DNA from: Amycolatopsis sulphurea
Lineage (GTDB): Bacteria; Actinomycetota; Actinomycetes; Mycobacteriales; Pseudonocardiaceae
DNA length: 64,000 nt
Direction of reading: 5' to 3'
Assembly: GCF_002564045.1 (NCBI RefSeq)
Contig: NZ_PDJK01000002.1
Span: 4,588,001-4,652,000 of the forward strand
Part shown: piece by piece, positions 19,559-29,093 of the stretch
Layout of the letters: every line of letters starts with the position of its first letter
Numbering within the stretch: position 1 is the stretch's first letter
Notes under the pieces: generated by a model
What the model was told of the DNA's origin: nothing
Database searches by the model: none
The model's input: only the letters and a program-made list of their open reading frames with translations
Position numbers and translations under genes: made by a program

Positions 19559-21067
19559 TCACGCCTCTAGTCGCCGCGTGGTCTTTTCAGCGGTTACACG
19601 GCGCTGTGCGGGTACCGCTATAGGCAGCCGGACGGCGAATTCGGTACGCCCAGGGCGGCTGTGGACCTCGATGGTGCCGTGGTGCGCGACGAGGACTGCT
19701 GCGGCGATGGCCATACCGAGCCCGGTAGATCCGGCTGCGCGGGAACGGGACGAGTCGCCGCGCGCGAAGCGTTCGAACACTTCCGGGAGCAGGTGCGGTG
19801 GGATCCCAGGGCCGTTGTCGGTCACAGTCACGACGGCGCTGCCGTCAGCCGACTGCGTGAGAGCGGTGACCACTGTCGTGCCGGGCGGAGTGTGTACGCG
19901 CGCGTTCGCGAGCAGGTTGGCCAGCACCTGATGCAGCCGCTGTACGTCACCGAGTACAAGCACTGGTGCGTCGGGTAGCGACAGCTGCCAGTGATGCTTC
20001 GGCCCTGCGACGTGTGCGTCGCCGACAGCGTCCGCGACAAGCCGCGCCAGATCGATCTCGGCGACATCGAGCGGACGCCCGGCATCCAGCCGTGCGAGAA
20101 GCAGCAGGTCCTCGACGAGCGTTGTCATCCGGTCTGCCTCGGACTCGATGCGGGTCATGGACCGCGCGACGTCCGGCGGTACCAGCGCGCGCCCCCGCCC
20201 GGCCAGTTCGGCGTAGCCACGGATAGCCGCGAGCGGCGTACGCAGCTCATGGCTGGCGTCTGCGACGAACTGGCGGGCTCGCAGCTCGCTCGAATGACGC
20301 GCCTCCAGCGCCGACGAGATGTGCCCGAGCATCAGATTGAGCGCCGCACCGACCTGGCCCACTTCGGTCCGTGGGTCGGTGTACGGGGCCGGTACTCGTA
20401 CAGACAGGTCGACGTCGCCACGGTCCAGCGGGAGCTCCGAGACCTGCGAAGCAGTCGCAGCCACCCGGTCGAGCGGGCGAAGCGTGCGACGCACCGCGAA
20501 AGCCCCCACGAACGCCGCACCGGTCACCCCGGCTGCAGCGACACCGAACAGAATCAGCCCAACCGTCAACAGCGTTTGCTGCATCTGGGCCAGTGGTACC
20601 CCGGTTACGACCACGCTGCCCGGGATCTGCATCGCGGTCAGCCGATAGTCACCACGGTCGCCGAGCGCGCGCGTGTACGCGCGCCCGTTCGGAGGAAGGC
20701 TCTGTAGCACGGCCAGCTCGTCCGAGGTCAGCGTGATGCGCTCGCCGTACGTCGACAGGGCGCCGCCATTCACCAGCTGTCCGCCGGAAAGCTGCACGTT
20801 GACGGTGCCCGCGCCTTGCCCAGGAGCGTCCAACGGGTTGTGTCCGCCGAGCGGACTGTCGTGCGTGGCGAACTCCTCGGCACGGGTTGCCGCCGCGTAC
20901 AGCTGGCCGTCGGTTTGCGCCAGGAGGAACGCGCGCAGGGCGAACTCGCTCACGACACCGATCACCAGGCACACGAGTGACAGCAGCAGCACGATCGACA
21001 CGATCAGCTTCACGCGCAGCGAAAGCCGCCCGAACCGGGAGGCAGCGAGCTTCGCGCGAAGTTCCAT
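19559..21067 (-). CDS. membrane sensor histidine kinase
   Basis: 502 residues from the ATG 21067 (MELRAKLAASRFGRLS); the frame continues 54 codons upstream with unlikely sequence. There are two membrane segments (residues ~20-42 and ~165-190) around an extracytoplasmic sensor, then a HAMP linker, a HisKA box ASHELRTPLAAIRGYAE with the phospho-acceptor His, an N-box LANLLANARVH, and ATPase motifs DNGPGIPP and GLGMAIA. No response-regulator gene lies on either side, which is unusual for this type. The adjacent glycosyltransferases are the probable target regulon (inference). Confidence 0.88.
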   Translation of the reverse strand: MELRAKLAASRFGRLSLRVKLIVSIVLLLSLVCLVIGVVSEFALRAFLLAQTDGQLYAAATRAEEFATHDSPLGGHNPLDAPGQGAGTVNVQLSGGQLVNGGALSTYGERITLTSDELAVLQSLPPNGRAYTRALGDRGDYRLTAMQIPGSVVVTGVPLAQMQQTLLTVGLILFGVAAAGVTGAAFVGAFAVRRTLRPLDRVAATASQVSELPLDRGDVDLSVRVPAPYTDPRTEVGQVGAALNLMLGHISSALEARHSSELRARQFVADASHELRTPLAAIRGYAELAGRGRALVPPDVARSMTRIESEADRMTTLVEDLLLLARLDAGRPLDVAEIDLARLVADAVGDAHVAGPKHHWQLSLPDAPVLVLGDVQRLHQVLANLLANARVHTPPGTTVVTALTQSADGSAVVTVTDNGPGIPPHLLPEVFERFARGDSSRSRAAGSTGLGMAIAAAVLVAHHGTIEVHSRPGRTEFAVRLPIAVPAQRRVTAEKTTRRLEA

Positions 21068-21246
21068 ACCCTGAGCGTGCGAGGAGTCGGTGTGGCTGCG
21101 ATGTGTGCTGCCTGTGAGTCCGCTGTGCGGTCCGTCGGGAGTGTCCGGAAAGCCGGTCACAGCATCGGCTGACCGATTCCACAGCGCCGCCACAGGCACC
21201 GTCGCCACGGTGGGAGCCGAACCGTCCACCGAACGCAGGAGTCACC

Positions 21247-21804
21247 ATGACCGCCCCGAACCGCAATCCCGAACCGGCTACTCCGCAGCAGCCTGCCGCC
21301 GAATGGGGAGCCGCGCCGCCGACCTCACCCGCGCCGAAACCCCGTTCCGCACGGTCGAAATGGATCGCCGGCGGGGTGGCCGTGGTGATCGTCGCCGGTG
21401 GCGGCGCGGCGGTGTGGGCCGGGACCTCGTCCTCGTCGTCCGGCACCGCCGGCGGTGGCCAGGCCGGTCCCGGCGGGCAGCCGGGCGGCGCCGGCGGACC
21501 TGGGGGAGGGGCCGGGCTCGGCTCGGCCTTGCACGGCGAGTTCGTGACCTCTGACAACGGGATATACGTGACGAAGTTCCTGCAGACGGGCGAGGTCACC
21601 GAGCTGAGCAGTACGTCCTTGACCACGAAGAGTACCGACGGGTTCACCAAGACCTACACGATCGACTCGGCCACGGTCACCGGCATCACGAAGGGTGAGA
21701 GCGTCACCGTCGTGGCGACGGAAAGCGGCAGCACCGCCACCGCCACGTCGGTCACCGAAGCGGGCTCCGGTGTGACCGGCGCCCCGCCGATGAACCGCGG
21801 CTGA
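21247..21804 (+). CDS. membrane-anchored secreted protein, hypothetical
   Basis: 185 residues. A Pro-rich cytoplasmic N-terminus (~37 residues) precedes one membrane segment (WIAGGVAVVIVAGGGAAVWA), a Ser/Gly-rich linker and a ~90-residue extracytoplasmic domain beginning LHGEFVTSDNGIYVTKFLQT. The C-terminal part resembles small beta-rich DUF5666-like domains, but weakly. The ATG follows GCAGGAG. It is divergent from the histidine kinase, so it could be its sensor partner or target. Confidence 0.6.
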   Translation: MTAPNRNPEPATPQQPAAEWGAAPPTSPAPKPRSARSKWIAGGVAVVIVAGGGAAVWAGTSSSSSGTAGGGQAGPGGQPGGAGGPGGGAGLGSALHGEFVTSDNGIYVTKFLQTGEVTELSSTSLTTKSTDGFTKTYTIDSATVTGITKGESVTVVATESGSTATATSVTEAGSGVTGAPPMNRG

Positions 21805-21808
21805 GGAT

Positions 21809-22654
21809 TCAGCCGACAGACCGCGCCGCGGCCAGCGCCTGCGCGGCGTATGACCGTCCGAATAGGACAGTGTGCACCAGCAGCGGGAACAGCTGGTGCA
21901 TCGGGATCCGTTCGCGGTAACCGTCGGCCAGCGGCGCGGCTTCGTCGTACGCGGCGACGATCCGGTCCAGATGTGGGCTGCCGAACAGGTGCAGCATCGC
22001 CAGGTCGGTCTCGCGGTGCCCGCCATGCGCCGCCGGGTCGATCAGGACGGCACCGTGCTCGCCCCACAGCACGTTGCCGTTCCACAGATCACCGTGGAGC
22101 CGAGCCGGCGCTTCAGCCGTCTCAGGGAACCGCGCGCAGGCTTGTTCGAGCGCTGTCGCTTCTGAGGCAGTCAGCACGCCGGAATCGACCGCCGCGCGCA
22201 CGTACGGCAGCACGCGGTGTTCGGCGTACCACTGCGGCCAGCTGTCCCTGCGTACGTTCCGCATCGGCGCGAGCCCGATCCGTGCATCCACTGGGCCGTC
22301 CGGGGGAGGTGCGCCGAACGACGGTGCACCAGCGTTGTGTAGCGCGGCAAGCCCACGGCCGAAGGCCTCCGCGGCGGCGACCGTCGGCGACGCGGTCTCG
22401 ACGACGTCTATTACGAGCCAGTCCGCGTCGGCTCCGTGTACCCGCGGGACCGCCACCGCACCGGCTTTGGCGAGCCAGCGCAATCCGGCGGCTTCGGCGG
22501 CCGCGGCACCCGGAGCGTGCTTCACCATCAGAGTGTCACCGTCGGTCATGGCCAGTGCGCTGAGCGTGCCGCTGCGCCCGCCGCGGGCGACCGTCCGGCC
22601 AGTGAGCCGCGCGGCCGCTTCGGCGGGTTCTTCGGGGCGCTGCCGGGAAACCAC
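21809..22654 (-). CDS. fructosamine kinase family protein
   Basis: 281 residues, normal for fructosamine/ketosamine-3-kinases, which phosphorylate sugar adducts on proteins so that they fall off. ATP-site lysine context TLMVKHAPG; catalytic loop ARLHGDLWNGNVLW; metal-binding segment VLIDPAAHGGHRETDLAML. The start is GTG 22654, preceded by TAGCGT 6 nt upstream, suggesting a leaderless transcript. The gene is convergent with its left neighbour (4-bp gap) and divergent from tig. Confidence 0.85.
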   Translation of the reverse strand: MVSRQRPEEPAEAAARLTGRTVARGGRSGTLSALAMTDGDTLMVKHAPGAAAAEAAGLRWLAKAGAVAVPRVHGADADWLVIDVVETASPTVAAAEAFGRGLAALHNAGAPSFGAPPPDGPVDARIGLAPMRNVRRDSWPQWYAEHRVLPYVRAAVDSGVLTASEATALEQACARFPETAEAPARLHGDLWNGNVLWGEHGAVLIDPAAHGGHRETDLAMLHLFGSPHLDRIVAAYDEAAPLADGYRERIPMHQLFPLLVHTVLFGRSYAAQALAAARSVG

Positions 22655-22676
22655 ACCCGGACGCTACCGCCGCGGC

Positions 22677-22706
22677 CGCTCCCCGCCGCTGGACGGGCGG
22701 GGAGCG
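22677..22706. promoter_or_regulatory. inverted repeat between the kinase and tig
   Basis: Arms CGCTCCCCGCC and GGCGGGGAGCG (11 bp, perfect) around an 8-nt loop in the divergent promoter interval. It could be an operator or a cruciform; nothing in the window identifies the protein. Confidence 0.4.
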
Positions 22707-22724
22707 CGAAGGCCCCCGGGCCGG

Positions 22725-22778
22725 TGACGTCACACCGCTGGCCTAGACTCGGATGTCCCGGTCAGCAGGTGACCGGGG
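22725..22778 (+). promoter_or_regulatory. tig promoter and leader
   Basis: TAGACT at 22744-22749 fits an actinobacterial -10 box. The palindrome TGACGTCA (22725-22732) lies 11 bp upstream of it. The predicted leader contains a hairpin with arms CCCGGTCA and TGACCGGG (22757-22778). No clear -35 is seen. Confidence 0.45.
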
Positions 22779-22830
22779 CCGTCCCGAGGGACGTTCTCAC
22801 CCATATCTTTTACCGCTCGAGGAGAAGACC

Positions 22831-24207
22831 TTGAAGAGCACCGTCGAGCAGCTCAGCCCGACGCGAGTGAAGATCAATGTCGAGGTGCCGTTCGACGAGC
22901 TCAAGCCGAACTTCGATCGCGCCTACCGCAAGATCGCCCAGCAGGTGCGCATCCCGGGCTTCCGGCCCGGCAAGGCGCCCGCTCGCGTCCTGGAAAGCCG
23001 GATCGGCCGCGCGCCGGTGCTCGACGAGGTCGTCAACGAGGCCATCCCGGCCAAGTACATCGAGGCCGTCCGGGCCGGCGAGGTGCGCACGCTGGGCCAG
23101 CCCGAGTTCGAGGTGACCAAGCTCGAAGACCGCGACGTGCTGGAGTTCAGCGCCGAGGTCGACGTGCGCCCGGCCATCGAGCTGCCCGATCTCGCGGGCC
23201 TGGAGATCAGCGTCGACGACGTCGAGACCACCGACGAGGAGGTCGCCGAGCAGCTCGACGAGCTGCGGGCCCGGTTCGGCACGCTGACCGGCGTCGAGCG
23301 CGCGGCCGAGAACGGCGACTTCGTCTCCGTCGACCTGTCCGCCACGGTGGACGGCGCCCCGGTCGAGGAGGCCACGACCAGCGGCCTGTCCTACGAGATC
23401 GGCTCCGGCCAGCTCGTGGACGGCATCGACGAGGCGATCATCGGCGCGAACGCCGGCGAGAGCAAGACCTTCACCACCAAGCTGGTGGCCGGCGAGTACG
23501 CCGGGCAGGACGCCGAGGTCACCGTGACCGTGCAGTCGGTCAAGCAGCGCGAGCTGCCCGAGGCCGACGACGAGTTCGCCCAGCTGGCCAGCGAGTTCGA
23601 CACCATCGAGGAGCTGCGCGCGGACCTGCGCGAGCGCCTCGGCCGGGTGAAGAAGATGCAGCAGGGCGTGCAGGCCCGGGACAAGGTCCTGGACATCCTG
23701 CTCGAGCGCACCGAGGTGCCGATCCCGGAGAAGGTGCTCGAGTCCGAGGTGGAGAACCGCAAGCACGACGCGGTGCACCCCTACGACCACGACGAGGCGA
23801 AGTTCGCCGAGGCGCTGGCGGCCGAAGGCCGCAGTGTCGAGGAGTTCGACACCGAGGTCCGGGAGGAGTCGGAGAAGGCCGTCCGCACGCAGCTGCTGCT
23901 GGACACCATCGCCGACAACGAGCAGACCACGGTGGACGACGGCGAGCTGACCGAGCGGATCCTCTACCAGGCCCAGCGCTTCGGCGTCAGCCCGGACGAG
24001 TACGTGCAGCGGGCACAGCAGTCCGGCCAGCTCACCGCGATCTACGCGGACGTGCGCCGTGGCAAGGCGCTGGCCTCGATCGTGCGCGGCACCACCGTCA
24101 AGGACGCCTCGGGCGCCGAGGTGGACCTGAGCGAGCTGTTCGGCGGCGACGAGGACGCCGAGCAGGCCCCCGCGACCGAGGAAGCGGTCACGACCCCGGC
24201 AGAGTAA
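22831..24207 (+). CDS. tig: trigger factor, ribosome-associated chaperone and prolyl isomerase
   Basis: 458 residues from TTG 22831 (MKSTVEQLSPTRVKINVEVP), with GAGGAGAAG 5 nt upstream. Residues 1-~115 are the ribosome-binding tail domain (GFRPGKAPARVLESRIG is the signature near residue 44). The FKBP-like PPIase domain (~160-245) contains NGDFVSVDLSATVDGAPVEE. The long C-terminal arm follows, ending in an acidic tail (GGDEDAEQAPATEEAV). It lies directly upstream of clpP1-clpP2-clpX, the standard actinobacterial and E. coli order, linking nascent-chain folding to proteolysis. Confidence 0.97.
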   Translation: MKSTVEQLSPTRVKINVEVPFDELKPNFDRAYRKIAQQVRIPGFRPGKAPARVLESRIGRAPVLDEVVNEAIPAKYIEAVRAGEVRTLGQPEFEVTKLEDRDVLEFSAEVDVRPAIELPDLAGLEISVDDVETTDEEVAEQLDELRARFGTLTGVERAAENGDFVSVDLSATVDGAPVEEATTSGLSYEIGSGQLVDGIDEAIIGANAGESKTFTTKLVAGEYAGQDAEVTVTVQSVKQRELPEADDEFAQLASEFDTIEELRADLRERLGRVKKMQQGVQARDKVLDILLERTEVPIPEKVLESEVENRKHDAVHPYDHDEAKFAEALAAEGRSVEEFDTEVREESEKAVRTQLLLDTIADNEQTTVDDGELTERILYQAQRFGVSPDEYVQRAQQSGQLTAIYADVRRGKALASIVRGTTVKDASGAEVDLSELFGGDEDAEQAPATEEAVTTPAE

Positions 24208-24216
24208 AGCTGTAAG

Positions 24217-24258
24217 CGAACTTGGGCGGTGTCAGGCATTCTGCACCGCCCGAGTTCG
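24217..24258 (+). terminator. hairpin between tig and clpP1
   Basis: Arms CGAACTTGGGCGGTG and CACCGCCCGAGTTCG (15 bp, one mismatch) around a 12-nt loop, 10 nt after the tig stop. There is no U-tract. TAGGGT at 24260-24265 follows directly and could be the -10 box for clpP1, so the structure may be a terminator, a regulator site, or both. Confidence 0.6.
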
Positions 24259-24348
24259 TTAGGGTCGAAGACAAGGTTCCAGCACGGAAGAACGACAGCG
24301 GCGCACCGGCCTGCACCAGGGTCGGCGCCGGCGAAAAGGCAGGCACAC

Positions 24349-24954
24349 GTGACGCAGCACATGCCCGAGGGGCGGACCGGCACCGCGGGGCTCACCCTCA
24401 CCGACTCGGTGTTCGAGCGGTTGCTCCAGGAGCGCATCGTCGTTCTCGGTTCCGAGGTCAACGACGAGGTGGCCAACCGGCTCACCGCGCAGCTCCTGCT
24501 GCTCGACGCGGACGACGCGGAATCGGACATCCGGTTCTACATCAACTCGCCGGGCGGCTCGGTGACCGCCGGGTTCGCCATCTACGACACCATGCAGCTG
24601 ATCAAGCCGGACGTGGCGACCTACGCGATGGGCATGGCGGCCTCGATGGGGCAGTTCCTGCTCTCCTCGGGCACGCCCGGCAAGCGTTACGCCCTCCCGC
24701 ACGCGCGGATCCTGATGCACCAGCCCTCCGCGGGCGTCGGCGGCACCGCCTCGGACATCGCGATCCAGGCCGATCTGTTCAACAAGTGGAAGCAGGAGCT
24801 GGCGAAGATCACCGCCGAGCAGACCGGGCAGACCACCGAGCAGATCATCAAGGACGGCGACCGCGATCGCTGGTTCACCGCGCAGGAGGCGAAGGACTAC
24901 GGCTTCGTCGACCACGTGCTGACCCGCGACAACGGTCTGAACTCCGGCAACTGA
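24349..24954 (+). CDS. clpP1: ATP-dependent Clp protease proteolytic subunit ClpP1
   Basis: 201 residues from GTG 24349 ([10 protein letters not shown] follows); the ATG at 24361 is an alternative. Serine-protease residues are visible: Ser99 in [14 protein letters not shown] and His124 in ARILMHQP, with the acidic member in the [16 protein letters not shown] region. [11 protein letters not shown] forms the oxyanion strand. In actinobacteria ClpP1 and ClpP2 assemble as a mixed tetradecamer fed by ClpX or ClpC1. It is separated from clpP2 by 25 bp with an AGGAGAG site, so one operon. Confidence 0.97.
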   Translation: MTQHMPEGRTGTAGLTLTDSVFERLLQERIVVLGSEVNDEVANRLTAQLLLLDADDAESDIRFYINSPGGSVTAGFAIYDTMQLIKPDVATYAMGMAASMGQFLLSSGTPGKRYALPHARILMHQPSAGVGGTASDIAIQADLFNKWKQELAKITAEQTGQTTEQIIKDGDRDRWFTAQEAKDYGFVDHVLTRDNGLNSGN

Positions 24955-24979
24955 GTCCCGAAGCACACAGGAGAGCATC

Positions 24980-25633
24980 ATGAGCAACTTCCGGCTCCCG
25001 GGTGACTTCCGGGCTCCGCGGACCCCGCAGTCGCGGTACATCCTCCCCTCCTACGTCGAGCGCACCAGCTACGGCGTGAAGGAGTCCAACCCGTACAACA
25101 AGCTGTACGAGGAGCGGACGATCTTCCTGGGCGTGCAGGTGGACGACGCGTCGGCCAACGACGTGATGGCCCAGCTGCTGCACCTCGAGCACGAGGACCC
25201 GGACCGCGACATCAGCATCTACATCAACTCCCCGGGCGGGTCGTTCACGTCGCTGATGGCGATCTACGACACCATGCAGTACATCCGCCCGGACATCTCG
25301 ACCGTGTGCCTCGGCCAGGCGGCCTCGGCCGCCGCGGTGCTGCTGGCCGCGGGCACGCCGGGCAAGCGCATGGCGCTGCCGAACGCGCGCGTGCTGATCC
25401 ACCAGCCGGCCACCGAGGGCACCTACGGGCAGGTCTCGGACCTGGAGATCCAGGCCAACGAGATCCAGCGGGTGCGGCGCCAGATGGAGGTCATCCTGGC
25501 CAAGCACACCAACAAGGAGCCGGACGAGATCAAGGCCGACATCGAGCGGGACAAGATCCTCACCGCCGAGGAGGCCAAGGCCTACGGCCTGATCGACGAG
25601 GTGCTCCCGTACCGGAAGGCCTCGGCGAACTGA
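24980..25633 (+). CDS. clpP2: ATP-dependent Clp protease proteolytic subunit ClpP2
   Basis: 217 residues starting [20 protein letters not shown]. Catalytic Ser116 lies in [16 protein letters not shown] and His141 in [34 protein letters not shown] is the substrate strand. The N-terminal extension before the protease core is typical of ClpP2. ATG follows CAGGAGAGC. It partners ClpP1 immediately upstream and is followed by clpX after 225 bp. Confidence 0.97.
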   Translation: MSNFRLPGDFRAPRTPQSRYILPSYVERTSYGVKESNPYNKLYEERTIFLGVQVDDASANDVMAQLLHLEHEDPDRDISIYINSPGGSFTSLMAIYDTMQYIRPDISTVCLGQAASAAAVLLAAGTPGKRMALPNARVLIHQPATEGTYGQVSDLEIQANEIQRVRRQMEVILAKHTNKEPDEIKADIERDKILTAEEAKAYGLIDEVLPYRKASAN

Positions 25634-25858
25634 TCGGACGGGCCGGTGCGCGGGCAATCCTCGCCGCGCACCGGCCCGCTGGTCTACTGTCGGAACTTCG
25701 ACGTGCCCGCAACCGGCCGGGGTGCTCCCGCTCACGGCTCCGGACGGGTACCGTCGGTGGCAATGCGTGCGGCCCGGGCGAGCCCCCGGGCCCGGGACCG
25801 CCAGAGAGAGAGTGCAGGTGCGCACCCCCGCGCACCGGAGGGGACGAGGTCAACGGCC

Positions 25859-27154
25859 ATGGCACGGATCGGTGACGGCGGGGACCTGCTGAAGTGTTCT
25901 TTCTGCGGAAAGAGCCAGAAACAGGTGAAGAAACTCATTGCCGGCCCCGGGGTGTACATCTGCGACGAGTGCATCGACCTCTGCAACGAGATCATCGAGG
26001 AGGAACTCGCCGAGGCGGGCGAGGTCAAGCTCGACGAGCTGCCCAAGCCCGCGGACATCCACGAGTTCCTCCAGCAGTACATCATCGGCCAGGACGAGGC
26101 GAAGAAGACGCTCGCGGTCGCGGTGTACAACCACTACAAGCGGATCCAGGCCGACGACAAGAGCGGTCCCAAGGACTCCAAGGACGAGCCGGTCGAGCTG
26201 GCCAAGTCCAACATCCTGATGCTCGGCCCCACCGGCTGCGGCAAGACCTACCTCGCGCAGACCCTGGCGAAGCTGCTGAACGTGCCGTTCGCGATCGCCG
26301 ACGCCACCGCGCTGACCGAGGCCGGCTACGTGGGCGAGGACGTCGAGAACATCCTGCTCAAGCTGATCCAGGCGGCCGACTACGACGTCAAGCGCGCCGA
26401 GACCGGCATCATCTACATCGACGAGGTCGACAAGATCGCCCGGAAGAGCGAGAACCCGTCGATCACCCGCGACGTGTCCGGCGAGGGCGTGCAGCAGGCG
26501 CTGCTGAAGATCCTCGAAGGCACCACCGCCTCGGTGCCGCCCCAGGGCGGGCGCAAGCACCCGCACCAGGAGTTCATCCAGATCGACACGACGAACGTGC
26601 TGTTCATCGTGGCCGGCGCGTTCGCCGGGCTGGAGAAGATCATCAACGAGCGGGTCGGCAAGCGCGGCCTCGGTTTCGGTGCGGAGATCCGCACCAAGGC
26701 CGAGATCGAGGGCAGCGACGTGTTCTCCGAGACGATGCCCGAGGACCTGATCAAGTTCGGCCTGATCCCGGAGTTCATCGGCCGCCTCCCGGTGGTGGCC
26801 ACGGTGAACCACCTGGACAAGGAGTCCCTGGTCTCCATCCTCACCCAGCCGCGCAACGCGCTGGTCAAGCAGTACAAGAAGCTCTTCGAGCTGGACAACG
26901 TCGAGCTGGAGTTCACCAAGACCGCGCTGGAGGCGATCGCCGACCAGGCGGTGCTGCGCGGCACCGGCGCCCGTGGCCTGCGCGCGATCATGGAGGAAGT
27001 CCTCCAGCCGGTGATGTACGACATCCCGAGCCGCGACGACGTGGCGAAGGTCGTGATCACCGAGCAGACCGTCCGGGAGAACGTGAATCCCACGATCGTG
27101 GCCCGGCAGCCCTCCCGCCGCACGCGTAGCGAGCGGGGCGAGAAGTCGGCCTGA
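25859..27154 (+). CDS. clpX: Clp protease ATP-binding subunit ClpX
   Basis: 431 residues from ATG 25859 ([20 protein letters not shown]). N-terminal C4 zinc-binding domain: CSFC and CDEC. AAA+ core: Walker A GPTGCGKT near residues 123-130, pore loop GYVGED near 156, Walker [10 protein letters not shown] near 184, and sensor-2 motif TGARGLR near 371. ClpX unfolds tagged substrates into ClpP1P2. The frame is open further 5' but the standard ClpX N-terminus fixes the start. The 225-bp gap from clpP2 leaves room for its own promoter. Confidence 0.97.
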   Translation: MARIGDGGDLLKCSFCGKSQKQVKKLIAGPGVYICDECIDLCNEIIEEELAEAGEVKLDELPKPADIHEFLQQYIIGQDEAKKTLAVAVYNHYKRIQADDKSGPKDSKDEPVELAKSNILMLGPTGCGKTYLAQTLAKLLNVPFAIADATALTEAGYVGEDVENILLKLIQAADYDVKRAETGIIYIDEVDKIARKSENPSITRDVSGEGVQQALLKILEGTTASVPPQGGRKHPHQEFIQIDTTNVLFIVAGAFAGLEKIINERVGKRGLGFGAEIRTKAEIEGSDVFSETMPEDLIKFGLIPEFIGRLPVVATVNHLDKESLVSILTQPRNALVKQYKKLFELDNVELEFTKTALEAIADQAVLRGTGARGLRAIMEEVLQPVMYDIPSRDDVAKVVITEQTVRENVNPTIVARQPSRRTRSERGEKSA

Positions 27155-27240
27155 CGCCGGGCCCGCCCCCCGGCACCCGCGGAGATTCTCAACAGGAGTC
27201 GGCTGTCACGGTGCGTGCGGCAGGCGCGATAATGGACAGG

Positions 27241-27639
27241 ATGACGACCGTGCCGCTGACCGCACCCCCGGGGGATGACACCGCCAACCCGGCCGAAGCG
27301 GTGCTTCCCGAAGTCGCCGGGCCGAGGCCCACCCCGGTGGGCCTCGTCGAGCTCAGCGAGCGCGTGGTGGCGTCCATCCTGAACCGCTGCCCGTGGCTCT
27401 TCCGCGCTGTCGAGATCTTCCTGGCTGCCTGCACCGTGGTCTGCCTGATCGCGATCGCCACCCGGCGGTCCCCGCTGCCGCTGCTGCCGATTCCGCTGTT
27501 CGGGGTCACCTACCTGCTGTTGCGCCGGTTGCGGACCGCCGAGACCCGCGCGCACCGGTTCCGCTGGTCGATGCTCACCGCCCTGGCCGCCATGGCGGGG
27601 TTCTGGCTGGTCTCCGTGGTCGGCCGCTGGGTCTCCTGA
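27241..27639 (+). CDS. small membrane protein, hypothetical
   Basis: 132 residues from ATG 27241. GATAAT at 27228-27233 lies 7 nt upstream, so a leaderless mRNA starting at this ATG is likely; a GTG at 27211 with AGGAG 11 nt upstream is the alternative (142 aa). Hydrophobic segments: [34 protein letters not shown] and [18 protein letters not shown]. No family is recognised. It is convergent with the esterase gene, with repeat copy C between. Confidence 0.7.
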   Translation: MTTVPLTAPPGDDTANPAEAVLPEVAGPRPTPVGLVELSERVVASILNRCPWLFRAVEIFLAACTVVCLIAIATRRSPLPLLPIPLFGVTYLLLRRLRTAETRAHRFRWSMLTALAAMAGFWLVSVVGRWVS

Positions 27640-27655
27640 CCGGGCCGTGAAGGGA

Positions 27656-27780
27656 CCATGCACGGCCTCAGAGTCCAGGGTGTCGGCAAAGTCGGTGTGA
27701 GGGCCTTGCGCAGACGGCGTAGGTCCGTGAAGGGGCCCTTCACGGACTCAGAGTCCGTGAAGGGCCCCTTCACAGACCTG
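27656..27780. repeat. dispersed palindromic element, copy C (left arm plus core)
   Basis: The left arm (CAGGGTGTCGGCAAAGTCGG and its outer flank with CCGTGAAGGG) is followed by the double hairpin at 27726-27780. The long right arm of copies B, D and E is missing. It lies between two convergent genes. Confidence 0.85.
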
Positions 27781-27796
27781 GCGCGCACCGGACCCG

Positions 27797-28708
27797 CTAG
27801 ACCGGTCGGGGTAGGTGCTTGCCGAGGAAGCCCACCATGCTCGGCACGACGCTGCGGAAGAACGTGTCGCCGTGCTTGCCCTTCGCGGTGTAGGCCACGG
27901 CCGGGTGAGTGGCGGCGATGTATTCGCGGACGCCGGTGATGAACGAGTCCTCTGTGCCGCAGTAGATCGCGGTGGGGATGCCGGCGAGCGCCTCGGTGTG
28001 CCGGAGCGGGTCCAGGTCCGTCCAGTCGGTCAAGCCGGTGAAGATGTGGCGCTTGGCCATTTCCGGCCAGGAGGTGATCAGCGCGGGGGAGATCGCGGCG
28101 AGCGCGGCCGGGGGCTGGCGGCGTTCGGCCCGGCGGCGGCCGTACAGCAGGGCGCCGAAGCCGCCCATCGACACGCCCGCGCAGCCGAAGGGCAGGCCGT
28201 CCGTGCCGCCGAACCCGCGCTGGCGCAGCCATTGCGGGACCTCTTCCAGCAGCATCGCCATCGGATCGTCGCCGGGGCGGACCTGGTGCCAGTAGTTGTC
28301 GCCGCCGTCCACGGCGACGTAGCCGTAGGCGGGCACGGACTTGCGCGCGACTTCGCTGCCGAGCTGCTTGAGCAGACCGCTCGGACCCGCGGTGCGGGCG
28401 TTGCCGTGCAGGCCGTGCAGGAGCAGCGACATCGGCAGCCCGCGCTTCGGCTGCTTGCTCGGCAGCAGGAACACCAGGTTCACCATGCGCCCGCGGGCGG
28501 CGGAGTACACCCGCTCCACCCGCATGCTGCCCAGCTGGGTGACCGGAGTGGATGATGCGACGCCGAGGGCGCGCTGCAACGCCGGGCTGAACGGGACGAC
28601 ACCGGTCGCGGTGCCCACCACGAGACCGGCCACGCCGAGCCCCGACGCGCCCGCGATCAGCAGGGAACGACGGCTCACTCGCCGCCGCTCTCCGGTTGGT
28701 TCGTCCAC
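27797..28708 (-). CDS. exported alpha/beta-hydrolase, esterase family
   Basis: 303 residues from GTG 28708, with AGGGAGG 6 nt upstream and a plausible -10 TACCCT about 20 nt further. The N-terminus ERRRVSRRSLLIAGASGLG has twin Arg then a hydrophobic run, suggesting Tat export and possibly retention as an anchor. The fold is esterase/antigen-85-like: LLLHGLHGNAR, nucleophile elbow FGCAGVSMGGFGALLYG, later GTEDSF with a candidate acidic residue and GKHGDTFF with a candidate His. The substrate is unknown; a surface lipid or acetyl ester is plausible. Confidence 0.8.
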   Translation of the reverse strand: MDEPTGERRRVSRRSLLIAGASGLGVAGLVVGTATGVVPFSPALQRALGVASSTPVTQLGSMRVERVYSAARGRMVNLVFLLPSKQPKRGLPMSLLLHGLHGNARTAGPSGLLKQLGSEVARKSVPAYGYVAVDGGDNYWHQVRPGDDPMAMLLEEVPQWLRQRGFGGTDGLPFGCAGVSMGGFGALLYGRRRAERRQPPAALAAISPALITSWPEMAKRHIFTGLTDWTDLDPLRHTEALAGIPTAIYCGTEDSFITGVREYIAATHPAVAYTAKGKHGDTFFRSVVPSMVGFLGKHLPRPV

Positions 28709-29093
28709 CTGAGCCTCCCTCTTCGCACAGGGTAGGACGTCAACCGGAGCAAGATCGTTGCGTCTGGTGATCTTTCTCGCGGATGTTAACCAAGTCATAA
28801 CCGGCATCGGACAACGCGGGCGGTTTCGGGCGGCTCGGCCACTGTGGACGTTCCGGTGACTCCCATGTGGACTTTTGTGGACTTTCCACCGGGCCGGAAT
28901 CCAATCGTGACATTCTCCCGGTACAAGCCCCGTCGAGCGCGGTGCCAGGTGCGCACATGCGCCCAGGGCGCCGGCGCTGCCCCGGCCGCGGAATCGTGGC
29001 GAGGCGAACCAGACATACGACATTTGGGCGGTGCGATGTCGACAGTTTGGTAATACATTTCGTGGGCACCCGACTGTTCGGAGGACTCTGACA
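28709..29093. other. 385-bp divergent promoter interval
   Basis: Between the esterase (minus) and the OFA transporter (plus). Frames here are open but not protein-like. GGAGGA at ~29080 serves the transporter. No strong palindrome or gene is seen. Confidence 0.5.

Noticed and set aside
22655-22830. tRNA genes upstream of tig, as seen in some actinobacteria
   Set aside because: No cloverleaf-compatible sequence or T-arm consensus was found; the interval holds only hairpins and a promoter.
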